Positions 1 to 6,570 of a DNA stretch of 6,846 nt are shown in pieces (within the stretch, counting starts at the first letter, position 1; each line of letters opens with the position of its first letter). Under the pieces are notes generated by a model. It saw nothing but the letters and a program-made list of their open reading frames with translations. It ran no database searches and was not told the origin of the DNA. The stretch is taken from the NCBI GenBank assembly GCA_946480635.1, contig CAMLKV010000115.1, forward strand, positions 1 to 6,846, in the 5' to 3' direction. Origin of the DNA: an uncultured Flavobacterium sp. GTDB lineage: Bacteria > Bacteroidota > Bacteroidia > Flavobacteriales > Flavobacteriaceae. Made by a program: the position numbers and the translations under genes.

Positions 1-1647
1 GGAGATGTTGATTATTCGATAAATGAAGGTAATTATAATATGACAGGTAATAGTTGGGCAGAAGTAGGGCTTACTTATGGTACAATTTTACTCGATAAAG
101 GACAACATTTTTTAAAAGCAGGTTTAACGGCTAAATATTTGCAAGGATTGGCAAATACATATTCTCAAGGGAAAAATTTGTCAATCGTTTATGATGCAAA
201 TGCTCCAATTTTAGGAATTCCAACACCGGGGAACAATGAAGTCACTGTAAGTGGTGAAGTAATTTATGGAGGTACTAATGATTTTGAAGAATCAGCAAAA
301 GATTTTGATTTTAATTCTACGTCAAGAGGTTTTGCTGCAGATTTAGGTTTGATTTATGAATGGAGACCAGAAGATGCTATAAAAGCTAATAATGCCAATA
401 GATACAAACTTAAATTTGGATTATCTGTTACTGATTTAGGTTCTCTTAAATTTAAAAATGATACTTTAAAAAGATATGTTCTTAATAAAACTGTTAATGC
501 CATCGAACTAGAGGGGAAGGATTATGAAGAAATTTTAGCTATGTTTGCTACTTTAGCACCTACACAAGAAAAATCGGTAAAATCGGTCTTACCTACCGCC
601 TTACATGCTAACATAGATTGGAACATTTATAACAAATTTTACTTAAATCTTAATGGTGATATAGGTCTAACTGCAAAAGACGGATTAAATACAAATTTTA
701 ACCCTACAACAGTTACTCTTACACCACGTTATGAGTCTAAATGGATAGGTGTCTTTTTGCCTGTAAATTATTCTGAATACAGAGATTTTCAAGCTGGTTT
801 TGGTTTTAGAGCAGGACCATTATTTTTAGGATCAGGTTCTATTATAACAAATTTATTTAACGATGATTCAAAAGGGGCTGATATTTACGCAGGTTTAAGA
901 GTGCCTATTTATGGAGGTAAAAGAGTGCCTAAAGTAAACGATAAAGATGGAGACGGAGTTGTTGATAAAGAAGATATTTGTCCAGATGTTGCAGGGCCAA
1001 TAGATAATAGAGGGTGTCCATATAAAGATTCTGACAAAGACGGAATTATTGATAAAGAAGATCATTGTCCAAATGAGCCTGGAGAAAAAGATAACAGAGG
1101 CTGTCCTTGGGTAGATTCTGATAAAGACGGAATTTTAGATAAAGATGATAAATGTTCTGATAAACCAGGTCCAAAAGAAAACAAAGGTTGTCCTTGGCCT
1201 GATAAAGACGGAGATACTGTAATAGACAAAGACGATAAGTGTCCTGATTTAAAAGGGACTGTAAAAAATAATGGTTGTCCTGAGGTAACTGATGAGGTAA
1301 TCAAAAAGCTGAATGATTACGCAAAGACCATTTTGTTTGATACCAGCAAAGCTACATTCCAGCAACAAACATATCCTGTATTACAGGCAATGGTTGCAAT
1401 TTTGAAAGAATATCCTTCTTCTAAATTCTCAATCGAAGGGCACACAGACAGTGATGGAAAAGATACTTTAAATCAAAAATTATCTGAAGACAGAGCAGCT
1501 GCGGTTAAAAATTATTTGATAGAAAATGGAGTAGATGCTAGTCGTCTAACATCAGTTGGATATGGTGAAACCAAACCAATTGCAAGTAATAAAACAAAAG
1601 TTGGTAAAGCACAAAACAGAAGAGTAGAAGTTAAGTTAATCAAGTAA
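1..1647 (+). CDS. OmpA-family outer-membrane protein with TSP3-like calcium-binding repeats (5'-partial)
   Basis: The reading frame is open from base 1 through the first ATG at 40, so the true start and signal peptide lie left of the window; 548 codons are visible. Visible codons 1 to about 310 are rich in alternating aromatic/polar beta-strand patterns and resemble the barrel-like N-terminal region (DUF5723 type, from memory) found before OmpA domains in Bacteroidota. Codons 314-427 hold four Asp-rich TSP3-like repeats, each with two cysteines. Codons about 443-548 form an OmpA C-terminal domain with the TILFDTS start, GHTD loop and NQKLSEDRA helix. Asp483 and Arg498 match the spacing of the diaminopimelate-binding Asp/Arg pair of OmpA. 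The protein probably sits in the outer membrane and anchors it to peptidoglycan through the periplasmic C-terminus. It stands alone here, convergent with the next operon. Family assignment is firm; the physiological role is not known. Confidence 0.93.
   Translation, partial: GDVDYSINEGNYNMTGNSWAEVGLTYGTILLDKGQHFLKAGLTAKYLQGLANTYSQGKNLSIVYDANAPILGIPTPGNNEVTVSGEVIYGGTNDFEESAKDFDFNSTSRGFAADLGLIYEWRPEDAIKANNANRYKLKFGLSVTDLGSLKFKNDTLKRYVLNKTVNAIELEGKDYEEILAMFATLAPTQEKSVKSVLPTALHANIDWNIYNKFYLNLNGDIGLTAKDGLNTNFNPTTVTLTPRYESKWIGVFLPVNYSEYRDFQAGFGFRAGPLFLGSGSIITNLFNDDSKGADIYAGLRVPIYGGKRVPKVNDKDGDGVVDKEDICPDVAGPIDNRGCPYKDSDKDGIIDKEDHCPNEPGEKDNRGCPWVDSDKDGILDKDDKCSDKPGPKENKGCPWPDKDGDTVIDKDDKCPDLKGTVKNNGCPEVTDEVIKKLNDYAKTILFDTSKATFQQQTYPVLQAMVAILKEYPSSKFSIEGHTDSDGKDTLNQKLSEDRAAAVKNYLIENGVDASRLTSVGYGETKPIASNKTKVGKAQNRRVEVKLIK
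940..1281 (+). repeat. Four TSP3-like Asp-rich repeats within the OmpA-family gene
   Basis: Four in-frame units start at 940, 1033, 1120 and 1201, with lengths of 93, 87, 81 and 81 bases. Each follows the pattern DKDG, then a DK(E/D)D turn, then a Cys, a Gly-containing spacer and a closing GCP. The Asp side chains are the expected calcium ligands of type-3 thrombospondin repeats, and the two cysteines per unit could pair. Unit 3 departs from the pattern with CSD in place of CPD. Unit 4 has DKDGDTVID where the others have DKDG(DGV/II/IL)D. The block links the barrel region to the peptidoglycan-binding domain and probably acts as a rigid periplasmic spacer. Confidence 0.9.
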
Positions 1648-1661
1648 ATAAATTAAAGTTG

Positions 1662-1690
1662 AAAAGACCAGCTGTAATGGCTGGTCTTTT
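1662..1690. terminator. Bidirectional intrinsic terminator between convergent genes
   Basis: An 11-bp perfect stem (AAAAGACCAGC at 1662-1672 with GCTGGTCTTTT at 1680-1690) closes a 7-base loop. On the plus strand it runs into seven further T/A bases beginning TTT, giving a strong U-tract 15 bases after the OmpA-family stop. On the minus strand the flanking A-run gives a shorter, weaker U-tract after the lipoprotein gene. It therefore probably serves both converging transcripts. Confidence 0.9.
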
Positions 1691-1697
1691 TTTATTA

Positions 1698-2372
1698 TTA
1701 ACTTTTTGCATCGGCATTTTCTTCAGATTTTGCTCCCATTCTGTTAAGTTTAAACATAGGGCCAAATTCTGTTTTTAAAGCAGCAATTTTTAAATTGTCT
1801 TTGCTTGAAAGACCTTCTTTTTCGACTGTATTTTTACGAGTGTCTAATGCTTCGTAAAGTAATTTAATTTCGTCCCAATCCTCACGCGAATATGTCTTTT
1901 TATTGGCTGAAACAGTATTTACAAAATTTTTATATACCTGAAGAATGTTATCTTTATTCACCCAATTGAAGTTGAGGTCTTTGCCAATTACAATTCCAAA
2001 AAGACTTTTACTTAATGGAGTGCCTTGAACAGTGGTTTGAGTTTCAGTCCCACTAGCTACTTCCATTTTAGATTCAACACCTTCTTTATATACATCAAAC
2101 TTTTTAGAACTTGATTCTAATTTATCATCTAGAGCTTCTCTTTGATCAATTGCATCAAGAGATTCTAAGGCTTCCGATTTTTTGAACTCTGCACTGGCTT
2201 CAATATCTACCCAATCTTCGGCTGCAACTTCTGGCTCAATTTTAATAATTGAGTCTACATAAGATACATATTGATTGACATTTTTCTCGGCTTTTAGTTC
2301 GTTCTCATTCTTACACGATGTGGCTACAAAAACAAGTATTGTAAATGCAGCAAATAATTTAATTGCTTTCAT
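1698..2372 (-). CDS. Putative lipoprotein of 224 aa, last gene of the small envelope-protein operon
   Basis: The N-terminus has a lysine-containing n-region, a hydrophobic stretch (residues 6-17) and a lipobox ATSC with the acylated cysteine at position 20, so it should be a lipoprotein exported by Sec and processed by signal peptidase II. The residues after Cys20 are KNENE, acidic enough to raise the possibility of the Bacteroidota surface-export signal, though not a clean match. The mature part is charged, mostly helical and has no membrane segment. It resembles the flavobacterial DUF6565-type proteins as I remember them, but that name is tentative and no function is known. It lies 28 bases after the 100-aa gene and is followed directly by the bidirectional terminator. 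The start is set by the complete signal peptide. Confidence 0.85.
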   Translation of the reverse strand: MKAIKLFAAFTILVFVATSCKNENELKAEKNVNQYVSYVDSIIKIEPEVAAEDWVDIEASAEFKKSEALESLDAIDQREALDDKLESSSKKFDVYKEGVESKMEVASGTETQTTVQGTPLSKSLFGIVIGKDLNFNWVNKDNILQVYKNFVNTVSANKKTYSREDWDEIKLLYEALDTRKNTVEKEGLSSKDNLKIAALKTEFGPMFKLNRMGAKSEENADAKS

Positions 2373-2400
2373 AATCTGTAATTTAATGGTTAAATATGTT

Positions 2401-2703
2401 TTATGCTAGTTTTAAATTTGAGGCAAAATGCGCTATTTTACTCAAAAAAGAATTTACTTTTTTAGGAATGAATTTTTGAGATACATATCCTACGCCTAAA
2501 CTAATAATTGAGTTTAAAATGCCATTTTTTAAGTTAGGTTCAGAGGTTATAAATTTCGAAACCTGTCCCATCATGTTTAAAGGCTTAAATTCATTAAGTA
2601 CTGCCCCACATTCTGCTTTTAATTCGTTAAATTCAATTGCTTGTTTCTCTTCTAGAATTGAAATGGCAGATTTGAGTTTCGTTGAAAGATTATCATTTTT
2701 CAT
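2401..2703 (-). CDS. Hypothetical 100-aa protein in the small envelope-protein operon
   Basis: I do not recognise a named family. Residues about 5-40 look like an amphipathic or coiled-coil helix rich in Glu and Lys, with a single Cys32. Residues about 58-79 are moderately hydrophobic (GILNSIISLGVGYVSQKFI) and could be a membrane-associated helix or a weak transmembrane segment. A basic amphipathic tail follows (PKKVNSFLSKIAHFASNLKLA). The gene sits 12 bases downstream of the holin-X-like gene and 28 bases upstream of the lipoprotein gene, which strongly suggests co-transcription. By context it may peripherally bind the inner membrane with its operon partners; this is inference. An overlapping plus-strand frame at 2519-2719 is taken as a shadow. 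Confidence 0.8.
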   Translation of the reverse strand: MKNDNLSTKLKSAISILEEKQAIEFNELKAECGAVLNEFKPLNMMGQVSKFITSEPNLKNGILNSIISLGVGYVSQKFIPKKVNSFLSKIAHFASNLKLA

Positions 2704-2715
2704 GTCAATTCGTTT

Positions 2716-3090
2716 TTAATTGTTTTGTATGATGCTTTCTATTTCGGCTTCATGAATCATTTTCTTAATCATCATATCGCTTATTGGTTTTTTAATCATT
2801 TTATTTCTGAAAATAAATACAATTGCTAGTAAAATGATATAAAAACCAGACACAATAAAAAAACCTAAAAAGTATTCTCCCAACGACTTTCCAATCCAAA
2901 AGGCTAAACCAATATTAGCAAACAAAATGAACAGTGAAGCAATTACAATAATGGTAATTCGGGATATTAACGATGAAACTACATCGGCCGATTTTTCGAC
3001 TGAACTCAATTTGAACAAGGTTATACTTGTTTTCGTATAATTCTCAATTTTATCAAAAAGAGAGTTTGTATTTGCTGATTGATTGTCCAT
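2716..3090 (-). CDS. Holin-X-like (phage holin family, superfamily III type) small membrane protein
   Basis: This 124-aa protein has two strong transmembrane helices, at about residues 45-66 and 73-94, separated by a short turn (WIGKSLGEYF). The N-terminus is polar and amphipathic and the C-terminal tail is charged (residues 96-124, with a MIKK motif). This layout fits the chromosomal Holin-X / YqjE-like families, which are often annotated as phage holin although usually not in a prophage. Nothing phage-like surrounds it here. It sits 18 bases downstream of the YtxH gene and 12 bases upstream of the 100-aa gene. The likely location is the inner membrane. Its role is not established; a stress-related membrane function is inferred from its neighbours rather than from any catalytic motif. 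Confidence 0.82.
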   Translation of the reverse strand: MDNQSANTNSLFDKIENYTKTSITLFKLSSVEKSADVVSSLISRITIIVIASLFILFANIGLAFWIGKSLGEYFLGFFIVSGFYIILLAIVFIFRNKMIKKPISDMMIKKMIHEAEIESIIQNN

Positions 3091-3108
3091 TTTGTTTGCT
3101 TTTAAGTG

Positions 3109-3384
3109 TTACATAATAGATTTATTGATGCTTTTCAGATTGGCTATTTCGTGATCTAAGTCTTCTTTGGCTTCTTTTACTTCACCTTTTAAAGAAGAAT
3201 ACACTTCATTGGCTTTTTCGGATAAACTATTAAGATTTGTTTTTAATGAATCTTTTAAATCTTTCCCTTTTGAAGCGATTTTTTTTCTAGTTACACTTCC
3301 TTTGTCTGGAGCAAATAATATTCCTAATGCTGCTCCAACTGCTGCTGCTCCTAAAATTCCTAATACTACTTTGTCTGTTTTCAT
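3109..3384 (-). CDS. YtxH domain-containing protein
   Basis: This 91-aa protein has one N-terminal hydrophobic segment (about residues 6-25) rich in Gly and Ala, running into the characteristic GILFAPDKGS motif at residues 21-30. A long Lys/Glu-rich helical region (residues 32-85) of coiled-coil character follows. This is the standard YtxH architecture at normal length. In Bacillus, YtxH belongs to the general stress regulon; the biochemical role of the family is unknown. The protein is probably anchored in the inner membrane with a helical soluble tail. It lies 19 bases after the lmo0937-type gene and 18 bases before the holin-X-like gene, second in the operon. Confidence 0.9.
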   Translation of the reverse strand: MKTDKVVLGILGAAAVGAALGILFAPDKGSVTRKKIASKGKDLKDSLKTNLNSLSEKANEVYSSLKGEVKEAKEDLDHEIANLKSINKSIM

Positions 3385-3403
3385 AATCTTTAATTTTTAA
3401 AAT

Positions 3404-3556
3404 TTATATTGGTTTTCCTTTTATTATTCTTAGCAAAACAGCTATTACTGCGATGAGTAATAAAACATGTACGAGACTGCCTAAACTGTAAACAAAATAT
3501 CCTAATGCCCATAGTATGATACAAACTATCGCGGCGATGTAAAGTAGATTTTGCAT
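3404..3556 (-). CDS. lmo0937-type (DUF5670-like) 50-aa membrane protein
   Basis: I translated this short frame by hand: ATG at 3556-3554, stop TAA at 3406-3404, 50 residues. The start is MQNLLYIAAIVCIILWALGY and the end is LLRIIKGKPI. It has two hydrophobic helices (about residues 3-22 and 27-44), separated by a short SLGSLVH turn and followed by a basic tail. This matches the compact lmo0937 family membrane proteins, typified by an ILWxLG stretch in helix 1 and a VLLRxIxG ending. It is the first gene of the small envelope-protein operon, 19 bases ahead of YtxH. An AGAAATC sequence precedes the start, with no strong Shine-Dalgarno, as is usual in Bacteroidota. The function is unknown; members are commonly found beside stress genes. 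Confidence 0.88.
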   Translation of the reverse strand: MQNLLYIAAIVCIILWALGYFVYSLGSLVHVLLLIAVIAVLLRIIKGKPI

Positions 3557-3624
3557 GATTTCTAAAATTTATGTTTATACAAATAGGTAAGCATTATCAA
3601 ATGATTACATTACAAAGATGCAAC

Positions 3625-3650
3625 CACATAAAGAGGTATGTGTTATAACA
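3625..3650. promoter_or_regulatory. Overlapping palindromes upstream of the small envelope-protein operon (operator candidate)
   Basis: CACATA (3625-3630) and TATGTG (3637-3642) form a perfect 6-bp inverted repeat around a 6-base spacer. It overlaps by two bases a perfect 10-bp palindrome, TGTTATAACA (3641-3650). The block lies 69-94 bases upstream of the lmo0937-type start. A CATCTTTG sequence on the minus strand (3620-3613), one base off the Bacteroidota -7 consensus TAnnTTTG, sits just downstream, but I find no -33 element at the right distance. Operator function is inferred from symmetry and position only. Confidence 0.4.
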
Positions 3651-3661
3651 ATTTTTTTAAA

Positions 3662-3679
3662 TGTTATAGAATTTCCATT
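3662..3679. promoter_or_regulatory. Copy 1 of an 18-base motif TGTTATAGAATTTYCATT
   Basis: The plus-strand sequence here matches positions 6795-6812 in 17 of 18 bases. Its first seven bases (TGTTATA) also repeat those of the palindrome at 3641, with starts 21 bases apart, or about two helical turns. It lies between the kinase-operon terminator and the small envelope-protein operon. It may be a regulator binding site; no function is proven, and AT-rich sequence makes a chance match possible. Confidence 0.3.
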
Positions 3680-3697
3680 TAAGAGTAGAAATAATAA

Positions 3698-3724
3698 AAA
3701 AGGCCATACTTAGTATGACCTTTT
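3698..3724 (-). terminator. Intrinsic terminator of the AraC-receiver-kinase operon
   Basis: The hairpin pairs AAAAGG (3698-3703) with CCTTTT (3719-3724) and CATAC (3705-3709) with GTATG (3713-3717), around a 3-base loop and one C/A mismatch. On the minus strand it is followed by TTTTATTATTT-like sequence, a U-rich tract. It begins 4 bases after the kinase stop codon, so it ends the signalling operon and insulates the small-gene operon downstream. Confidence 0.85.
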
Positions 3725-3728
3725 GCTT

Positions 3729-5522
3729 TTAAGTTTCTTTGGGAAGATAAATGATAAATGTACTTCCTTTATTTGTTTCTCCTTCTGCAAAAATATGCCC
3801 TTTATGATTTTCGATGATTTTTTTACAAATAGCCAAACCTATTCCAGTGCCAGCATATTCATCTTTATTGTGAAGTCTTGTGAATAACGTGAATATTTTA
3901 TCGGCATACTCTTGTTCAAAACCTATTCCGTTGTCTGAGAAAATTATTTTGTAAAATTTGCTATGACCATTAGGCAAAAATTTTCCTTCTTTTTCTACTT
4001 CAGTTTCTAAAACAGATATGTTTATTATTGGAGGAACATTTTCTTTGCCGTATTTAATAGAGTTGTTGATTAAATTATTGAATAATTGCTGTATCTGAAA
4101 CGGTACAACCTCTAATTCAGGTAAATTATCGCTATTAATTATCGCTTTCTTTTCTTCAATAAGTTGAGCTTGCTCTTGCTTAGCGTTTTCTAATAATTCA
4201 TTTAAGTCTGATTTAACGAAAACCTGTTCAGCTCTTGTTGTTCTTGAAAACTGAAGTAAATCGTCTATCAAAATTCGCATTCTTCCTGCTGATGCTTTTA
4301 TTCTGGTAAGGTATTGTTGTCCTGATTCTGACAAATTAATAAAATCTTTATCAACTAATCTCGAAATAAAGGTTTCGATTTTTCTTAGAGGTTCCTGTAA
4401 ATCGTGACTAGCAACATAGTTGAAAGCTTGTAATTCTTTATTGTTTGATTCCAGTATTCTATTACGCTCTTCCATTTCATGGTTAGCAATAATTTCTTCT
4501 GTAACGTCAGTTGTAGTGCCAATTAAAATTCTTTCATTAGATTTATTGGTTACCACTCTTCCAGATGCTCTAAAATTACGGAGCTCTCCATCAGTTTTGT
4601 AAATTCTATAGGTAAATGAAGGTAAAACTTCCTGGTGAACCATTTTACTTGTAACTTCTCTAACCTTTTCATAATCATCAGGATGAATATGCTTCATGAA
4701 ATCCTCAAGATTAGCTTTAAAAGCGTTAGGTTCATATCCTAAAAGGCGGTATTCATTATCTGAAAAAGTATATTCTTCTGTTTCTAAATTAAGTTGCCAA
4801 GTGCCATAATTTCCAATAATTTCAGAAAGATTGCTTGATTCGTTTGCTACTATTAATTCATTGTTGTACGATTTTATATTGTTTAAATCTTTATTCATTT
4901 TTACATACGAAAGTACAAGTAATCCAAGTGTAACAAGTAATGTTAAATAAATGTATAAAGGGGTAGTTTTTTGATTGTTTTGATAAATGCTATTTCTTTT
5001 TAGTAGTAAACTTTCTTCTACGGCAATCATTTTATTGATTACTTTGCGAATGTCATACATTACTTTTTTTCCTGATAAGAAGTCATTGTTTAGTTCAGTA
5101 CTTCCCAACACTCCATTAGAATAATCTTTTGCAAGAATGGTGTTGACAATATGATATTTATGATTTATTAAACCTCTTAAAATTTTTATGTATTCTTGTT
5201 GTGTCTTATTATCCTGTGTTATTTTTTCAACTTTAAGTAATGCTTTTTCTATTTCCTTTTGATGAATTTTTATAGAAAATTTTATTGTTTGATCGTTTGA
5301 AGCGATGTAGTCTCTTTTGGCTGTTTCAAGGTCGTTAATGTATGTGTACATTTTTTCGAGTTCAACAGCCACATTATATGTGTTTAGAACCCTATTTGAA
5401 GAAGCTGAAAGAGCATTGATATGCTTAAAAGTAACAGCTCCAATGAAAAAAATAATTGCAATTGATAAAACAAAGACAATTCGTAAAAAAAGAGGTGATT
5501 TATAAAAGGATATAATGTTCAT
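3729..5522 (-). CDS. Membrane sensor histidine kinase, CHASE3-PAS-HisKA-HATPase
   Basis: This is a complete 597-aa kinase. Transmembrane helix 1 is at about residues 13-33 and helix 2 at about 188-207. Between them is a helical periplasmic sensor of CHASE3 type, with the signature-like LETAKRDYIAS at 65-75. A PAS domain of the PAS_3 type covers about 231-343 (HIHPDD at 278-283, closing GTTTDVTEE). HisKA spans about 361-428 with SHDLQEPLRKI and phosphoacceptor His373. The HATPase domain (about 475-595) has N487 in the N box, DNGIGF at 530-535, FTLFTRLH at 544-551 and GTGIGLAI at 558-565. All catalytic residues are present, so it should be active. The SHDLQEPLRKI type is typical of kinases that pair with stand-alone receivers, and such a receiver gene ends one base upstream. 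Its signal is unknown. Confidence 0.95.
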   Translation of the reverse strand: MNIISFYKSPLFLRIVFVLSIAIIFFIGAVTFKHINALSASSNRVLNTYNVAVELEKMYTYINDLETAKRDYIASNDQTIKFSIKIHQKEIEKALLKVEKITQDNKTQQEYIKILRGLINHKYHIVNTILAKDYSNGVLGSTELNNDFLSGKKVMYDIRKVINKMIAVEESLLLKRNSIYQNNQKTTPLYIYLTLLVTLGLLVLSYVKMNKDLNNIKSYNNELIVANESSNLSEIIGNYGTWQLNLETEEYTFSDNEYRLLGYEPNAFKANLEDFMKHIHPDDYEKVREVTSKMVHQEVLPSFTYRIYKTDGELRNFRASGRVVTNKSNERILIGTTTDVTEEIIANHEMEERNRILESNNKELQAFNYVASHDLQEPLRKIETFISRLVDKDFINLSESGQQYLTRIKASAGRMRILIDDLLQFSRTTRAEQVFVKSDLNELLENAKQEQAQLIEEKKAIINSDNLPELEVVPFQIQQLFNNLINNSIKYGKENVPPIINISVLETEVEKEGKFLPNGHSKFYKIIFSDNGIGFEQEYADKIFTLFTRLHNKDEYAGTGIGLAICKKIIENHKGHIFAEGETNKGSTFIIYLPKET

Positions 5523-5523
5523 T

Positions 5524-5970
5524 TTACATGCGTAGTAAAAAGTTATCTTTATTAAGACCTGATGTGTGATATTGCCAGTTTATAGTAATAACATCAGATA
5601 GAACTTTTTTTAGTGTATTAAAATCATTCGGTTTTTTTATATACACATTAGCACCTAGTACAAAAGTTTCTTCAATATGTTCCTCGGAAGAAGATGTTGA
5701 GTAGATAGCAATGGCAATATCCCTAAATTTGTCATTCGATTTAATTTCTTGTAGACACTCAATTCCGTTTTTTCGAGGCATATTCAAATCTAAAAATAAA
5801 ACGTTTGGTAAAATAGCTTCGTCTTTATTTAAATATTCCATGAGAGCAACTCCATCATTGTAGGTTTGTACTTTTGTGCTCATTTTTAGTTCGTTAAAAG
5901 CATCGGTAAAAAATAATCTGTCATCTTCATCGTCATCAGCTAAGATGATATGTATATATTCCTTTTCCAT
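5524..5970 (-). CDS. Stand-alone response regulator receiver protein (Rcp1/CheY-like)
   Basis: The protein is 148 aa with a single receiver domain. The acidic pocket is D12-D13 in the LADDDEDDR strand end, the phosphoacceptor is Asp61 (FLDLNMPRKNG), the switch residue is Ser91 (IYSTSS) and the conserved lysine is Lys113 (IKKP). The receiver ends near residue 128. The remaining 20 residues (NWQYHTSGLNKDNFLLRM region) are too short for an output domain, so it cannot bind DNA in the usual way. It sits 3 bases after the AraC gene and 1 base before the kinase gene, so translation is probably coupled. The kinase is the obvious phosphodonor. The protein may relay phosphate or act by protein contact, for example on the AraC protein; the latter is inference. 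Confidence 0.94.
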   Translation of the reverse strand: MEKEYIHIILADDDEDDRLFFTDAFNELKMSTKVQTYNDGVALMEYLNKDEAILPNVLFLDLNMPRKNGIECLQEIKSNDKFRDIAIAIYSTSSSEEHIEETFVLGANVYIKKPNDFNTLKKVLSDVITINWQYHTSGLNKDNFLLRM

Positions 5971-5973
5971 ATT

Positions 5974-6531
5974 TTATTTGGTATTGGCTATTTCTCGTCT
6001 TTTCAAAATAATTCGTTGAAATTGCGATGGAGTTATTCCAGTTGTGTTTTTAAATTGTGTGCTCAAATGCGCCACACTCGAATAGTTAAGTTTGAATGCA
6101 ATTTCAGTTAAACTCAACTTGTCATTTACGATAAGCTGTTTTGCATATTCTATTTTTTGAAGAATTATAAAATTTTCAATCGATGTATATGTCACTTCCG
6201 AAAAAAGATTAGATAAATACCCATAACTGTGATTTAACTTCTCTGCTAGATAAACCGAAGCTTTCACGTTTGGAGCATCTTCTTTGAAAACCATTTCGAC
6301 AATTGTATCCTTTATTTTTTGAACCAAAACCGTTTTTTGATTTTCAATAATATCAATTCCATAGCTATTAAATACAGAAGTTATTTCTTCTATCTTATTT
6401 TCGGGAATGGTTTCTAAAAATTCAATTTCTCCAAAACCTGTTACCGAAAATTTTACTCCAAAAGAAGTTAGTTTTTCTTCCAATAACTTCTTAGTTAAAA
6501 CATTGAAATCGAATTTTAAAAAAGCTTTCAT
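5974..6531 (-). CDS. Small AraC-family transcriptional regulator with ferredoxin-like N-terminal domain
   Basis: This 185-aa protein is the first gene of the signalling operon. Residues about 91-134 and 139-172 form the two helix-turn-helix units of an AraC domain, the second with the conserved LTEIAFKLNYSSVAHLSTQFKNTTGITPSQF pattern (seen at 141-171). The N-terminus lacks the usual cupin sensor. Residues 1-63 instead predict a beta-alpha-beta-beta-alpha-beta order, like the HMA/ACT-type ferredoxin fold, but the whole protein has no cysteine, so an HMA-style CxxC metal site is absent. A linker helix (residues 66-83) follows. It probably regulates its own operon or the neighbouring small-gene operon and may receive input through the receiver protein; that is inference from gene order. 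The start is supported by the ATG at 6531 with no closer upstream alternative noted. Confidence 0.93.
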   Translation of the reverse strand: MKAFLKFDFNVLTKKLLEEKLTSFGVKFSVTGFGEIEFLETIPENKIEEITSVFNSYGIDIIENQKTVLVQKIKDTIVEMVFKEDAPNVKASVYLAEKLNHSYGYLSNLFSEVTYTSIENFIILQKIEYAKQLIVNDKLSLTEIAFKLNYSSVAHLSTQFKNTTGITPSQFQRIILKRREIANTK

Positions 6532-6570
6532 AGTTTGCTGTGAGTTTATTTTTTAAATATATAAATTTTT

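Noticed and set aside
1062..1304. Open frame of 80 codons on the minus strand
   Set aside because: It lies antisense to the TSP3-like repeats; its repeated GQPLF-like pattern merely mirrors the repeats on the other strand and no family is recognisable.
40..1647. Start of the OmpA-family gene at the ATG at position 40
   Set aside because: The frame is open to the left edge and the protein from that ATG lacks a signal peptide and the beginning of its barrel, so the real start is outside the window.
2519..2719. Open frame of 66 codons on the plus strand
   Set aside because: It is antisense to the 100-aa gene, lies inside a continuous minus-strand operon and shows no protein-like features.
2716..3090. 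Prophage remnant suggested by the holin-like protein
   Set aside because: No endolysin, structural or integrase genes are nearby, and two-helix holin-X-like proteins are common in ordinary chromosomal operons.
3167..3400. Open frame of 77 codons on the plus strand
   Set aside because: It is antisense to the clearly recognisable YtxH gene, with low-complexity translation from its Ala/Gly codons.
3625..3650. CRISPR or mobile-element end suggested by the palindromes
   Set aside because: There is a single palindrome cluster, no spacer-repeat array, no transposase and no target duplication.
4420..4602. Open frame of 60 codons on the plus strand inside the kinase gene
   Set aside because: The kinase frame is intact and conserved throughout, so this is a shadow frame.
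5317..5505. Open frame of 62 codons on the plus strand inside the kinase gene
   Set aside because: It overlaps the N-terminal membrane and sensor region of the kinase in antisense and has no features of its own.
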